Positions 1 through 12,405 of a stretch of DNA of 64,000 bases are shown piece by piece. The DNA lies in contig OZ007569.1 of NCBI GenBank assembly GCA_963931925.1, positions 42,287,021 to 42,351,020 on the forward strand, given 5' to 3'. Source of the stretch: Onchidella celtica. Lineage: Eukaryota; Mollusca; Gastropoda; Systellommatophora; Onchidiidae. Both the position numbers and the translations under genes were made by a program. The notes under the pieces were generated by a model. The model ran no database searches. It was given only the letters and a program-made list of their open reading frames with translations, and was not told the origin of the DNA. Numbering within the stretch: position 1 is the stretch's first letter; each line of letters begins with the position of its first letter.

Positions 1-2665
1 AATATGATTTCCCGAGAGAAGACCACATTACGAAACACAACAATAGCCGAATGACAGTTAGATATAAAAATTCTGGAAATATTCACGGATGACATTTAAA
101 TGGAATAGAATCTGTTTGTGGCTTTGACTTCATATCACTTAATGTGTTAATCACTTGGCTCATGAAACACTGTATTTTGAGGCAGTAGGCATATGAATAA
201 TATACACTTTCGGATTACAGTGTATGTTGTGAAACGTCAAGCCGCTATGGCCAATTTTGGTTTCTAATACCGGAAAATTCTGTTACGATTTTGTGATATT
301 GAATGAAACGATGTGTAGAACTTTTCATTTGTATTGAATACCTAAGGCACGGTATTTTCCATCATGAATATTTTAGGTGGAAGTTTGTCGCCCAGAAACT
401 CGGCTGGTGTAGGACAAATCGCGACCTTAGCTCTTGTTTGTTACAACTCCACTCTTTGCACAGCTGAGAAATTCGACGTTAAACGCTTGCGCCTTTAGTA
501 TTATGATAAAGAGTTGGCGTAAATCCGGACTGTGAAGCAGCTTGATAAATGCCACAACGCATTTTAGGCAAACGTCAAAGTGTGCAGTTGTTGCACTTCT
601 GCTACATACTCAGGAAATGGAGACAGAAGAACTAAGGTCGTGAAATTAAAGGGGGGAACCGCGAACTTTCCAAGCCTGCCTGCCGTCTTGCCCCCGTCCG
701 TAGCTGTCGTCTTTGCTGTTGCGAGCTTTGCGTGCCGCGAGGGATGAGGGGGATCCTTGGAGGATCGTGACGGCAAAAGGCCGACTTGATCCTCTTACAA
801 AGTGGGTCCCTAGCTTGGCTTGCAGAAGGCGGGCGGAGCTAAGAACGAGCCATCCTCTCTTTCCCTGATGTTCACTGATTAAGGTGTAATACGCTCTAAT
901 AGGTTCTTACACTGGTGTAGTCCCCGGCTGAAGTCGCCGATCACAAGTCTTTGTCTTTGCCTAGTGATCGATACCCTTGTTAGGGACAATACAGTAGCCG
1001 GAGAGAGATAAGTAAAAAAGAAAAAAAAAAAAAAAGAAAATCTGCAAATAACAGTGCATTTTCACAGTGGGTTTGTTCTGTAAAGGGTTAAATATAAAAA
1101 TATAATTATAGAATAAATTCTATGGGAATGAAAACGAAAGAAGCTTGGCTGGCTTAGATTCAGTTTCTGCAAATTTTCTCGTTTTTACATCTTATCCTCT
1201 GCCAAAGTGGCATCCTAGCATTGGAAAGGGAGGAGGAAGGAAAACTGGAAGACACAGAAATGTGAAGCCGAAACCAACATGCGATTTTGTTTGTTTAGAA
1301 TTTTCCTCATAGGTCATAGAAATCCAAGAAGTCGTGTCTTTTCCGCCCCCCCCCCCCAACAAAACAAAACGAAAGAAAAACAAACCCACACACTTTGAGA
1401 AACACCGCTGAGCTGTCTATATAATTGCACTTGAGAAATGAATTTGTCACATACAACACGTATCCTCTACCACATGGTGAAACCTGATGACACGGAAGTG
1501 TTGAGAGAGAGGCAGAGAGAGAGAGAGAGAGAGAGAGAGGAGGGGGGGGGGAGAGGGCGGTAACTGTCACACAATGTTGCCTTGTTAGGTAATCGGGGCA
1601 AAAGTAAACACCGTCAAGTAAATTATGAAAACATCAGTGGACCAGTATAATTGTAGACGGTGTCTAAATAAACAGGCCTTGAATTCTCAACTGCCGACGT
1701 GGCTGAAATTCTCGCAGATTTTTTTCGTCTTTACATTATATCGTGGTAGATTGTTTCTAAAAATGACCAACCCCCTCGTCTAGTCTCCCATCTTTTTTTC
1801 TGAAAACGAAAAGATACTTTAGACTGAGAAAGCAAAAGAAAGATACTGAAAGTCCCACGAGTCTATTTATAACCAGCGGAATATTATACAGTTAAATTTA
1901 TAACACTGGGTTACAATAAGGATAATATACAGTAATACTTCCAAGCCATTGCTGTGTGTGAGTAAAGCCGAACCTGCAGTTTTGTAGGTATTTTTAATGA
2001 GAACAGACAAGCAAAAACCACAGAAGAAATAACTAAATCGTGCCAAGAAAGTAAAATAAAATAAATACGTGGAATAAATAAATGAATAAATTAAAAAAAA
2101 ACACAAAACCATCAATCTTAGCACTGGGTCCAGAAACACGTTAAACTGAAAGTGAACTACCGGCGAGAAGTCCCCGATTCAGGTTTAATTTGGACATCAA
2201 TATAATTATTATTAATTTCTCATATAGCCCTACAATTTGGAAAGGTGAAAACAATTCCGCAAAGATTGACATATCCAGAAATAGCCAAATGTCAGGTCAA
2301 AACACAAAAACATCTGTGTCACAATACTGTCAGTGGGACTATGTGACATAGGTGTTCTTTTTTCCTTCATCAGGACCGTCCAGTGTGGACACACTGTAAA
2401 TCCAGAACTGTCCTGGGTGTGAATGAGATTAAAGGTTAACTTGATGTATAGAGACTCTCTCTCGGACATATAGTCAACTGTTTATGATGTCACAGTCTTA
2501 TGAAAACAATATCTTGGTATTGCTAGCGATGGTGGCATTTGTCCAAACCCCTCAGATTTGTTTGCGGAAATTTTTTATTTTGTTATAGGATCCGTGCGTC
2601 TTCATTGTTAGACCCCCCCCCCCCTCACTATGTCCTCTCTGGACCCGGGTCTAAATATAATATTG
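1..2665. other. Gene-free stretch, probably intronic
   Basis: No reading frame here resembles a protein family. It is mostly unique AT-rich sequence with an A-rich run at about 1014-1040, a 12-base C run at 1346-1357, a GA/G-rich tract at 1503-1558 and a C run at 2613-2624. It lies upstream of the first visible prospero exon. Calling it intron rather than intergenic is inference from the missing upstream homeodomain exon. Confidence 0.5.
1503..1558. repeat. (GA)n microsatellite running into a G-rich tract
   Basis: Dinucleotide GA repeats with one GC interruption pass into a run of about ten G. On the other strand it reads as a CT/C tract and creates a spurious Leu/Ser-rich reading frame. Confidence 0.95.
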
Positions 2666-2780
2666 CATCCATCCATCCATCCATCCATCCATCCATCCAT
2701 CCATCCATCCATCCATCCATCCATCTATCCATCCATCCATCCATCCATCCATCCATCCATCCACCCACCCATCCATCCAT
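2666..2780. repeat. (CATC)n tetranucleotide microsatellite
   Basis: About 28 almost perfect copies of CATC, with a CTATC interruption near 2724 and CACC variants near the 3' end. It encodes an artificial His-Pro-Ser-Ile reading frame on the + strand. The same motif reappears in a much longer, more degenerate array at 59133-59631. Confidence 0.97.
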
Positions 2781-5433
2781 GCCGGCCCTTGTAGTTTTGG
2801 CAACTCTTCAATTATCTGTCTGTCCAATTGTTTGCTTCTATAAGTTCTTCCACTGCGAACGCCATTAAAATCTATATTTCTGCATCAGAAAACCTAAGTG
2901 GAATTTCCCATGCTCTTGACTGCCACCAAAAAGGTTCAGCATTTCCCAAAGTTCTAGCACATGTTTTGACATATGAAATGATTGGAGTGTATGGGAAAAT
3001 GTCTTTGCATTCCCTCGCTGGTCTATGTTTAGAGTTGTCGCATTGAACAGCGTGTCAGAGAATGGATAACAATAGCAACAAGAAAATCAACAAATAAATA
3101 TAGCGGGAGAAAAGAAGATCTCGTCGCCCCAGATGCCCAGACAAAAATTGCCTTTTCCAAGAATTACATGTAGATATCTAACAAAATTGTGAAAAGACAA
3201 AGTCTTATTGGGAAATTATGTGATAAATCTAGGAAACGGTCAAATTATAGAACACTGGACACTTGATGGAGTGGTCCAACTGGATCACTGGACGCTGGAA
3301 GGTTTGTTTTTGTTTGCGATTCGAGAAGGAAGGGTGGAGTTAACAGAGCTATTATCTGTTTACAGGAAGACATTCTTTTATATTAACATGTCGTTTCCAC
3401 CTTTGCTTAAGATTAGCTTTAAACGTGCTTGACTTTCAGTGTGTGTGTATGTGTGTGTGTGTGTGTTCCAAACAAAATTCTCTCAATTGTTTGTCTCTCA
3501 ACCACCGCCACCACCTCCCCCGCCCTTTTTCACTTCCTCTCTGGTCAAAGTAACATAGCCGAACATCCACCACACAAAGATACCCCAACAAAATGATTCA
3601 TGCATCTGGCACGGAGTCAAAAGCCAATGCATGAATGTTGCACGTTGTTGTCCATTTGATTTTTTCAGCCAGTGACCTTTCGAGGTTTGGCTTCCAGCAG
3701 CTGCTCTTGTAGTACGCAAAAGGTCACGGGGCCCTTCAAGTGTGACCCTTGTTGATCTGCAATGTTTTGTTTTCCAAAGTTAGACATATTACTCACAAAC
3801 CACGAAAACATTGTGCCAATACACTGGACAAATGATCGAACCAGAGTATGAGATTTTGTTTTCGTTGACAAACCATAATACTCGACCAGCAGAATGTCAA
3901 GATCGAAACCGTTCATTTGTGTTTAAAAAAGTTCAGGTCTGAAGGAACATCAACATTTAGGAAACTCTGTTTTGTGTCTTATAGTCAAACTACTTACGAT
4001 AGAGTTTTGTCATGAGCATGTCGCAAATTTTTGAAGGTACTGTGGCCGATTAATTACTAAAATCCTACTAGCAAAATCCAATTTAGCCGCACAGCGCAAA
4101 TGGTCACTCTAAAACAAAACAAAACAGAAAAAGATTGTGCGTTTTTTGTCATAAGTCAAAAGTTAAATATACTTGCAAAGTGCTGCATACTATTGGAGAA
4201 GATTAGTATCAGTTTTAATCTTGTTATCTACCATCAGTCGTTGCCCAGTGTTCATCCGGCATGTGTTTATGCCAGCCGTCTAATACTTTGTTCCCAGAGC
4301 TGGACCTTAAGGTTCTCAAAATGTGACTGAGACAGTATAAACTGATACAGGAAAAACTGGACTATCCACGAAGACCAATCAGAAAACTCAGAAACACGCA
4401 AACTTTCGGTCTCCCGGACGTTCATAAGTTTAACCTCCTAATGCCCAGAAAACCATTTGGAAAACCTCACTCGGCGTCCAGTATAGGACAATTTCTAGTA
4501 TATCAGTACAATCATTATTTTGCTTGATTACTATGGCCTTGCCTTTTTAAGTTTATTAATTCCTTTTATATTTTTAAATACGGTCGATTTTGGAGGTTTC
4601 AAAATTCTTGGACAAGACACGTTATGTCTGTGCAGCAGAGGGTTAAAAGTAGTCTTAGAAGGCAAACTACAGTGTGTAGCGTTAAATATGGATAATCCAA
4701 GTTTAGATGTCCTGCGAGAATACATTGGTTAATCCCGAAATAGCTTGAGAATCTCTAAATGTAACCGCTAAATCCGCAAAATTATCCACTTTGTCTGATA
4801 ACAGGAAAGACAGCACCCCCCACCCCCCCCCCCCCAAACCTCGCACCCTTCGTACTTTTAAAATGTTTTGAATCTGTCATCATCTTGGGCTGTGACCAGA
4901 AACACAAACTCTTTCCCGTCTCCCCTTGCCTGGACCAGATGTGAACAGGTCATGAAGGAAATGCACGTCTTCCGCTCCGGAGGTCTTCACAAACAGATTG
5001 CTGGCCGATGTTGCAAGTGCGACCTTGCACTGCATTCTAAACCCAAAATGGGCCGTAACGCAAATACTGCACTGTCTTTACTGACACAGATTAAGGTTGT
5101 CGTGACCCAAAAAGAAAAAAAGTTTCGTGTAGTCAGCCAAGATTGTCCACACTGATATCTGAATGGCCTCGTATGCATGTAAAACTTAAGATGAAATTCC
5201 CACGCGGTTACGTTCAGATGCATCAGAAGATTGGTCGCGTCAGTTGACAAAAAAACAACAACCTAACGCTGGCCCAATCCCGAAACCACACATCATGTGA
5301 CAAGGAGTTAAGTTTACAGGAGAGGGATTTTTTTCCCCCTGAAGTCTTAAATAGTGACATAAATAAATATTTGAAATAATGTATTTCCTTAATCAATAGA
5401 AAACAACAACAACCACACCACAAAGCTAAAATT
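2781..5433. other. Gene-free stretch with small repeats
   Basis: No recognisable exon. It contains a (TG)n run at 3439-3466 and a C run broken by one A at 4816-4835. Short frames on both strands show no family motifs, no consistent splice boundaries and no conserved-looking wording. Confidence 0.5.
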
Positions 5434-5918
5434 CCTCCTCCTCCTTATCATCCTCACCACCACTACCGCCGCTGCCACCATCATCACCACCACTACCGCC
5501 ATCATCATCACCACCAGCACCACCACCATCACCACCACGGCCACAATCATCACCACTACCACCGCCATCTTCATCACCACCACCACCGCCGCTGCCACCG
5601 TCATCAGCACCACCACGGCCACAACCATCACCACCACCACCGCCATTATCATCACCACCACCACCATCATCATAACCACCAAGGCCACAATCATCACCAC
5701 CACCACCACCGTCATTATCATCACCACCACCACCATCATCATCACCACCACCACCATCATCACCACCACCACCATCATCATCACCACCACCATCATCATC
5801 ACCACCACCACCACCATCATCACCACCACCACCGACACCGTCATCGCCGCCGTCAGTACCATCATCGTCATCATCATCATCATCATCGTCATCATCACCA
5901 CCACCACCACCACCGCCG
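5434..5918. repeat. Long imperfect CAC/CAT/CCG trinucleotide array
   Basis: About 485 bases of interrupted trinucleotides built from CAC, CAT, CCG and CGG-type variants. The minus strand is open for 188 codons and reads almost only Val, Met and Ala, which is what a GTG/ATG/GCG array gives. I read it as a purine/pyrimidine-biased simple repeat, not a gene. Similar arrays lie at 8708-8973, 54817-55172 and 63031-63570. Confidence 0.95.
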
Positions 5919-6075
5919 AGAGTTCATAGAGTATTGGGCTAAAAGCCATTGTCATGAGGAGCTGTGCCGTTTCATGGTCGGGCTAGCCACACGGCGTTTT
6001 AGCTCTACCCATGATAGACGAAATGTCATAAAAACCACAGAAAAACTGTGGGGTCGCAGCAGGGCTATAAGCAAA

Positions 6076-6278
6076 GTCAAAATTGGGCAAAAAGAAAAGG
6101 TTGTATGTTGCAAAACCCTGCGTGAGAAATAAAACCCAAACAATACACTTGAAAAAGGCGAAAGCCGAAAATTTTGTGTATTTTCTGTCTTCTCTTTAGT
6201 TTACTTTGTATTGTTTGGGTTTTATTTCTCACGCGGGGTTTCGCAACATACAACCATTTCTTTTTGCCCAATTTTGAC
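6076..6278. mobile_element. Foldback (inverted-repeat) element with 72-bp arms
   Basis: The left arm 6076-6147 and right arm 6207-6278 are reverse complements over 72 bases with three mismatches by eye (about 96%), around a 59-base spacer. Each arm begins with GTCAAAATTGGGCAAAAAG. A 10-base direct repeat, GATAGACGAA, sits outside at 6013-6022 and 6282-6291 and may be a remnant of a target or flank duplication. There is no coding capacity. It looks like a non-autonomous foldback or MITE; the family is unknown to me. Confidence 0.75.
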
Positions 6279-7320
6279 CACGATAGACGAATACGAGTAG
6301 CTGTGCAAGTTGTCTCACACTTCAGTATATTGCTGCTTGTCGTCTGGGCCTTTCAACGGAATGATCGCTGACAATATATAAGGAATTTATGCATTTGCCC
6401 AACAAGCAAGTAAGCAAACAAACAAACAAGCAGTGTATTCCCCAACAAACACCATGTTTAGATCATAAGAGCTTGGCTTTGAAGTATTTTGGCTAGAAGA
6501 AAAACAATAACAACAACAAAAAATGCAAGAGAGAGAGATAAAAACAACACAACTCTAAGTAGAAGTGGACCAGCAATTAGATTATGTTGTTTCAACATCT
6601 GTATTTCGAAATACACAATGTGGGTCTGCGGTGTCATAAGACAATGAGTACATAACATCACATGTCTCTTTGTCCCGACTCTCTCACCCCCTCCCCCCCC
6701 CCCCAACCCACTCTTTCCCTTAAATTGCATCGTAATTCCGCAGAGAGGAGCTGTATTTTTAATAGCCAATCGGTAGTCGGTTCATCTGCGGTCAAGACTG
6801 AGATTGTTGATAAACAAATCGGGACATCACTGCACGAGAAGATAAGTCCCCGTAGTGAATTGTCCCTTCCGTATTAATGATTTTTCCCATGAAAAGATAG
6901 AAATAATCAGGTGCTTTAAAAAAAAAACAACCCCAAAAAACTTAGTTTTTCATAATTGGTAAATCTTCGATTTTTCTTGGAATAGGCATTGTTTATGAAG
7001 TACAAGTACAAGAATACTTTGGTGTTTGGATTGTTTATCAGCAAGGGTCATTTTAAGAGCGTCAGATCTGATAAGTGCGTCCCTGGGAGGGAAAACAGTG
7101 ACATTTTAGACAAAAGAAAAAGAGAGTTTGGTTGATGGCCGGGGGGTAGAAAGGGAAAGGAAGAGGGAGAGAGAAGTGCTAGGAAATAGCATGTGATTCA
7201 ACCACTTAACCTGACATTAGAATTATTGTTGCGGAAACCGTATCCTGGATGTGTTCCATGGCCATATTTGGTGGGAACATTATATGACGAAACCGTTCTC
7301 TGCCCTGTCGGGTGTTCTAC
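6279..7320. other. Gene-free stretch
   Basis: Unique sequence with a few AAAC repeats near 6410-6430, a C run near 6685-6703 and a purine-rich patch near 7130-7175. No exon is recognised. Confidence 0.5.
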
Positions 7321-7540
7321 CTCTACCTGCCTGCCTACCTACCGATCTGGCTATCAACAACATTCCATTTACCACCTGCCTGTCTGCCTACATACCTATC
7401 TACCTGCCTGCCTACATACCAATCTGGCTATCAACAACGTTCCATCTACATACCAACCTGCCTACCAACATTCCTACCTACCTACCAGCCACTCTGTCCG
7501 ACTGCCCGCCTGCTTGTCTGTCTTTCTGTCTGCCTGCAAG

Positions 7541-7571
<31 letters not shown>

Positions 7572-7612
7572 ACCATCTGTCTATCCATGTACCATCATTC
7601 TGTCTATCTGTG
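7321..7612. repeat. Imperfect CTGC/CTAC/CTGT tetranucleotide array with a 77-bp internal duplication
   Basis: Degenerate tetranucleotides based on CTGC, CTAC and CTGT. A non-repetitive core (GATCTGGCTATCAACAAC, then TTCCAT) occurs twice, with units starting at 7326 and 7403. A higher-order duplication of about 77 bp has therefore occurred inside the array. All three + frames stay open and give Cys/Leu/Ser/Pro-rich artefacts. Confidence 0.9.
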
Positions 7613-8139
7613 TGATTTCATTGTTCAGATTTGTAAACATGACCGCCATTTGACGGCGTTTGCTTTGAATTCTAATTAAGAAAAACGTCAACTAACAAAA
7701 TGAACAGATACTAACAACGAACACAAAAATAAACAAACACCCGCCTCATTTTACAGCTTATTAAATGTGTGCAATTTAACTAAATCTTGGCTAACTGAAC
7801 CCACTGCAATAGAACAAACTACAATGTATGAAAAGTCTACTCTTTATACCCTGACCCTGAAACTAACACTTACAGCATAGTTAGCATTTATCATCCACGC
7901 ATAATGATGAAAATCAAGTAACCAGATGTTGCCCAGAATATTTCAAGATAATATTCTTTTGTTGCAGGAGATTATCATCAACTTCGTACTTGAATTTTAT
8001 ATTTATTCTTGATGAGATCAACGTATTCAAACCTGTCACCTCCGTGCCCTCTTCCAACCTCAACCTACAATGTGCACCTTTGTGCTGTGGGTCTTTGTTC
8101 TTTGAGTTGTCTCAAGCATCGTTAAATGAAAACATTTTA
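7613..8139. other. Gene-free stretch
   Basis: AT-rich unique sequence. I see no exon, repeat family or obvious regulatory cluster. Confidence 0.45.
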
Positions 8140-8145
8140 GAGAGA

Positions 8146-8199
<54 letters not shown>
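8140..8199. repeat. (GA)n microsatellite
   Basis: About 60 bases of almost pure GA with one GGG interruption. A short CA-rich segment follows at about 8222-8239. Confidence 0.97.
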
Positions 8200-8707
8200 C
8201 ACGTAAGTGCGCACGCTCGTGTACACACGCACACACACAGACGAAACAAATTAAAAAAAAAACAAACAAAGAAGAGGAAGATTAAAGAATCATAGATAAA
8301 GAAAATGGGAGATTATGAGAGTACGCACGTGAGCTGGTAGGGGGGTCAAACAAAACAAAAAGGGGAGGGGGAGTGGAGGACAAGGAGGAAGGCATGTGAT
8401 GCGACCACTTGAAGTTACTGTGGCATCTACATCCTTCAAACACGGTAGTTAGTGGTTTTGAATGAGGTCTGACTGAAGATGTCTGGTGACCTCAGCTATG
8501 TATAGCTTTGGGAATCCGTAACATCATCTCAGTGTATTATGATTATGTTCATACACTGCGTACACTGCGTCGTGTGGTCCCTCACATCATAAGTCAGATG
8601 TAGTGAGGTTTGTCATTGGCTCTCGCCACCTGTTACATTTTCATATTTTGTGACTTGACGTGAATGTAAGAAATTTTAAACAGCAACGGCAGTGACCCAG
8701 CAAACAA
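8200..8707. other. Gene-free stretch
   Basis: Unique sequence between two simple repeats. A purine-rich patch lies near 8335-8395. No exon is seen. Confidence 0.45.
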
Positions 8708-8973
8708 CATCGTCCCTACCGCTGCCACCACCATTACCGTCATCGTCACATCACCGCCATCATCGTCATCACCGCTGCCACCACCACCATCATCGTCATC
8801 ACATCATCAATACCCACCACCCGCCACCATCATCACCACACCACCGCCGCCACCACCAGCATCATCGTCATCATCACCACCGCTACCACCATCACCACCA
8901 GCACCATCGCCACCACCACCGCTGCCACTGCCGCCACTACCACCACCATCATCATCATCCACAACAACAGCAA
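8708..8973. repeat. Imperfect CAC/CAT/CCG trinucleotide array
   Basis: About 265 bases of interrupted CAC, CAT, CCG and CGT triplets. One frame reads as a His-rich artefact and another as Ser/Pro. It is compositionally the same kind of array as 5434-5918. Confidence 0.95.
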
Positions 8974-9558
8974 TGACAATATCAAACCTTAAAAATTATA
9001 GCGCATAAACGACAACAAGAACAACATAAGAACGTTCCTCAACAGTAGAATAGTTAATACTAGAAGAAAGAAAAATTAATATGTTTGCTCCATGCAGTTC
9101 GTAACAGTAGTTTATATTTTGTAATATAGTTAGTTCGAGCTGTCAGCAACAAATGAATATGGGGTGATGATGGCACAGGTAGTCTGACCAGAAGGTGTTC
9201 ACTCACGTTTACCTGATTAAATTTGTTGTCTTTAACTTAAATTTTCTGTTGATGCGAGGACTTGATCAAAGTAATTTGGATTTTCCCAGCAGAACCCGCC
9301 CAGCTTTGGGAGTAATTTAGTTCATTGTTAACTTATGATTGTCTGATTGTTAAATTGACTGGCAGATGAGGAATCATGTCTGAGAACCTCAAAAATTTCT
9401 CCAGCAAAAGCACCTTCACCACGATCAAAGTTACCAACACCAACACCACCACTCATCCTCCCATCCACCCTGCCAAAATATGACAATTATTATGAACAGT
9501 CCAGAACCTGTAGGTATATTGTTAACATGTGAAAATCTAGGGATGGGAACGAGGAAAT

Positions 9559-9564
<6 letters not shown>
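8974..9564. other. Gene-free stretch
   Basis: AT-rich unique sequence with a short CAC-rich patch near 9430-9465. No coding evidence. Confidence 0.45.
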
Positions 9565-9646
<82 letters not shown>

Positions 9647-9693
9647 AGTCACTGTCAGTGCAAATTTAAAGTCAAGAATACCCCCCCCCCCCC
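9565..9693. repeat. (GA)n-(G)n microsatellite with nearby C run
   Basis: About 70 bases of pure GA end in an 11-base G run by 9646. After about 35 unique bases a 13-base C run follows at 9681-9693. The G run and C run can pair, so the segment could form a hairpin. Confidence 0.95.
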
Positions 9694-11135
9694 GCCCCAG
9701 ACACAAGAGGCCTTTGGCATTTCACCAAAATTTCCCTAAATAGCTCAACAGTAGTCTACTTATAAAGGAATGCGTAGGTTTCATTCGAGTGGAGAAGTTT
9801 CTCAGCTGGTCAGAGGAGAAAAATGCGTCTGAAACTTTCAAGATCTTAGTTTCAAAATATATCACCAAATGATGACAGCACTGAATTGTGACCATTGTTC
9901 ACAGACCACAAAACACGGGAGATAATACATTTTCAGTCTGAGCTTTGATATGTTGTTTACGAGCTAGCCAAGTTTATCTTTTTGGCTCCAAGTCAAGAAT
10001 TTCTAAAGCTGTGCCACTTGACGAGCCCCCGTGTCATCTGAAGAGTTCAAAAGCCTAGACGGTGGACAGTTGTATTCTCTAAACGCCCTGAATCCTCTCA
10101 TTGTTCGAGAGAGGCCATTGGTAGCTTTTGAATACGTGATTTACAGATTATGAAGTAAACACTTACATACAAGAAAGTTATGAGAAATGACTTGAAATAG
10201 TGACAGATTTACAATGGTTCTGACTAATGTATTTGGTGAAAGGACCTTGTTTATTGGACTAGATAATACAGGAAAACTGTCTATTGTGGAATCTAGGCTG
10301 TGAAGGATACTAGACGTATTTCTTTGTCCCTTTTATCGGCAAGACTTTTCTTTACGATGATGATGTCTTTTACAACTGACGCTGTTGTTGATGAAATATT
10401 TATATCTGATTAAAAGTTGTTCCATTCTTAGTAGTTGTTACATTACTGAAACTGAATTGATATCCCAAGGGCTGTTTTTTCATAGTTTATGGTAAGGATT
10501 ATTTTATTATAATGTGCTGAAATCTTGTGACTGGTGCATCTTCAACTTAAACACGTTTTAACCATATTACTGTCAGGAATGAGTTACTGTGTCTCGTCAA
10601 ATCTTCATCTTACAAATTTAGTACTCGAGGCTGTCTCTGATTTAGAAACCTCAACAAAATGTACATTTCTGGAGAGCTGGTTTAATTGGCACTTGCATGT
10701 CGGTGAACCACACTGCCAATGTAATTGTCTTAAGACAATGGCCGTATAAGGGTTAAACGCTATCGGTATGCAACATTTTCTCACTGAGCACCTGGGGCCA
10801 GAACTTATGTTTTATTGGGAAATGAGAGGAATTATCAGGTAGTTAATTTAATAACGAGGAGCATTCCCTTGAAAACATGACACTGGTAGGTATACAAAAA
10901 TGTAGAACAAAGGACCAGATAAAAAGAACACTGGGACTGTTGTGTCTTTGATCTCGAATTCATCGGATTTTCATAAACTTATATTAAGAAGGGCAGCAGC
11001 TGTTTTAATTCCTGAATGCTGATTTTGCATCTTGAAACATATCTTTGCACGCATAAAGGGCATCAAAAGGAGTGATGATCTCTCCCCCCCCCTCCCCGCG
11101 CCCTACCTTCGCCTTTTCACCAGTCTATCGACCTT
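9694..11135. other. Gene-free stretch
   Basis: About 1.4 kb of ordinary unique sequence. The frame at 10534-10749 reads like mixed protein but has no family resemblance that I recognise and no splice context I would trust. A C-rich patch lies near 11083-11100. Confidence 0.45.
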
Positions 11136-11380
11136 CAGTGGTGTAGAGATCTTGCACTTTGCATGTGATACCAAATTAAAAGAGCACATACATACACTCA
11201 GGCACGCACATACTCACACACGTACACAAAAATACAGAAAGCGTGAACGAAAAAGCCCCTCCTTCTTTCTCCCAATCCCCAGTGGTATAGAGATCTTGCT
11301 CTTCGCATGTGATACCAAATTAAAGAACACACACACACACACACACACACACATGCACACACACAAAGATTGAAGGAAAA
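11136..11380. repeat. 144-bp tandem duplication ending in CA repeats
   Basis: Two units start at 11136 and 11280 with CAGTGGT[G/A]TAGAGATCTTGC, continue with CATGTGATACCAAATTAAA, and each runs into a CA-rich tail; the second tail is a purer (CA)n at about 11327-11365. Because 144 is a multiple of three, one frame repeats a similar peptide twice. I read this as a duplicated non-coding segment rather than a repeat protein. Confidence 0.85.
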
Positions 11381-12268
11381 AGAAAAGGCAAATCTGATTT
11401 GAAAGCGGAATAGAGAGTGTGGTCTACGATTGAGTGCTATGTTTGTTGACATGGATCACATGTTTAGGATGTCAGCGCGAGCCGCGCACCGTGTTGGGGC
11501 ATCTTGCGCTGCACGCAGATCAGATCTCCGGACGTGAGGAAAAGACAAATGTTCCAACAGGCAAGCTGAAACACGCATAACCTGGACCCGACTGCTCTTC
11601 GATGCGGGTTGGCCAGGTTGCATGTCCTACATGCAAACACGGTGACATCCCAAACTTGGGAAGACCTAAAAACGGCCAAGCCACCCGCATACCGTCGGGG
11701 AGAGATCCGAAAAAAGGGGAGTGCACTCGCAGTGTTGTTGGCTTAGCTCCCCCTTCTACATAAGTCGCGTTCTTGCGGCCTTCAGAACTAACAAGAATTA
11801 GAATTCCTTGCCTAGTCCCCTGCTGGTACAATATCTACCTTAGCCCGTCTCTACAAACTTCAGCGCCGGTCCCAGGGCGGTCTTGAACGCTCAGCAAGTC
11901 GACACAACGCCCCGAATGTCTACTCATTTTTGCTTTATTTGTTTAATGTCTTGGGCTCCACGGGGTACGCTACGACTGTCTTTAGCGCCGTAAGTAAATT
12001 GGAATTAATCCCCAAATTTGTGGTCCGGTAGGATCGTGCTTGTAACCAGCCTCCCCGCCCCAAAAAAGAAACAAAACCCCACAAATCCAAGGGTTAATTT
12101 TGGCATGTAGATCGGCGGTTTTGTTGACCGTTATAGGTTCAAATGTGATCGATGTCAACACAGGAACATCATGAAGGCATCCGTACTGTTACCCCCTTTT
12201 ACTTGTGTAGTTGATTCCCTCTTTTGGCTTCCTTGTATTATACCATTGACATAAAGTCTTCAGAGATC
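11381..12268. other. Gene-free stretch with a GC-richer block
   Basis: Bases about 11464-11900 are noticeably richer in G, C and CpG than their surroundings. Reverse-strand frames of 71 and 103 codons overlap there, but neither matches a family I know. It could be an old repeat or a regulatory block; I cannot decide from sequence alone. Confidence 0.4.
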
Positions 12269-12405
12269 GCTCTCTCTCTCTCTCTCTCTCTCTCTTCCTC
12301 CTACCCCCCACCCTAAACACACACAAACACACACACACACACACATTTAATTTATAAAATTAAAAAAAACGTCCAAGGTCTCTTTCTCTCTCTCTCTCTC
12401 TCTCT
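12269..12405. repeat. (CT)n and (CA)n microsatellite cluster
   Basis: (CT)n at 12269-12294, (CA)n at about 12317-12344 and (CT)n at 12380-12405, with a further CA-rich tract near 12486-12510. The CT-then-CA order occurs twice in this short interval. Confidence 0.93.

Noticed and set aside
5389-5955. 188-codon minus-strand reading frame rich in Val, Met and Ala
   Set aside because: It is the translation of an interrupted CAC/CAT/CCG triplet array; apparent hydrophobicity is a by-product of GTG/ATG codons.
10534-10749. 71-codon frame containing a Trp-Phe-Asn-Trp stretch, checked as the missing homeodomain exon
   Set aside because: The residues around it do not follow the Prospero homeodomain order and no GT donor occurs at the required place.
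11464-11831. Reverse frames of 71 and 103 codons in a GC-richer block
   Set aside because: They overlap in different phases and match no family I know; stops are simply rarer in GC-rich DNA.
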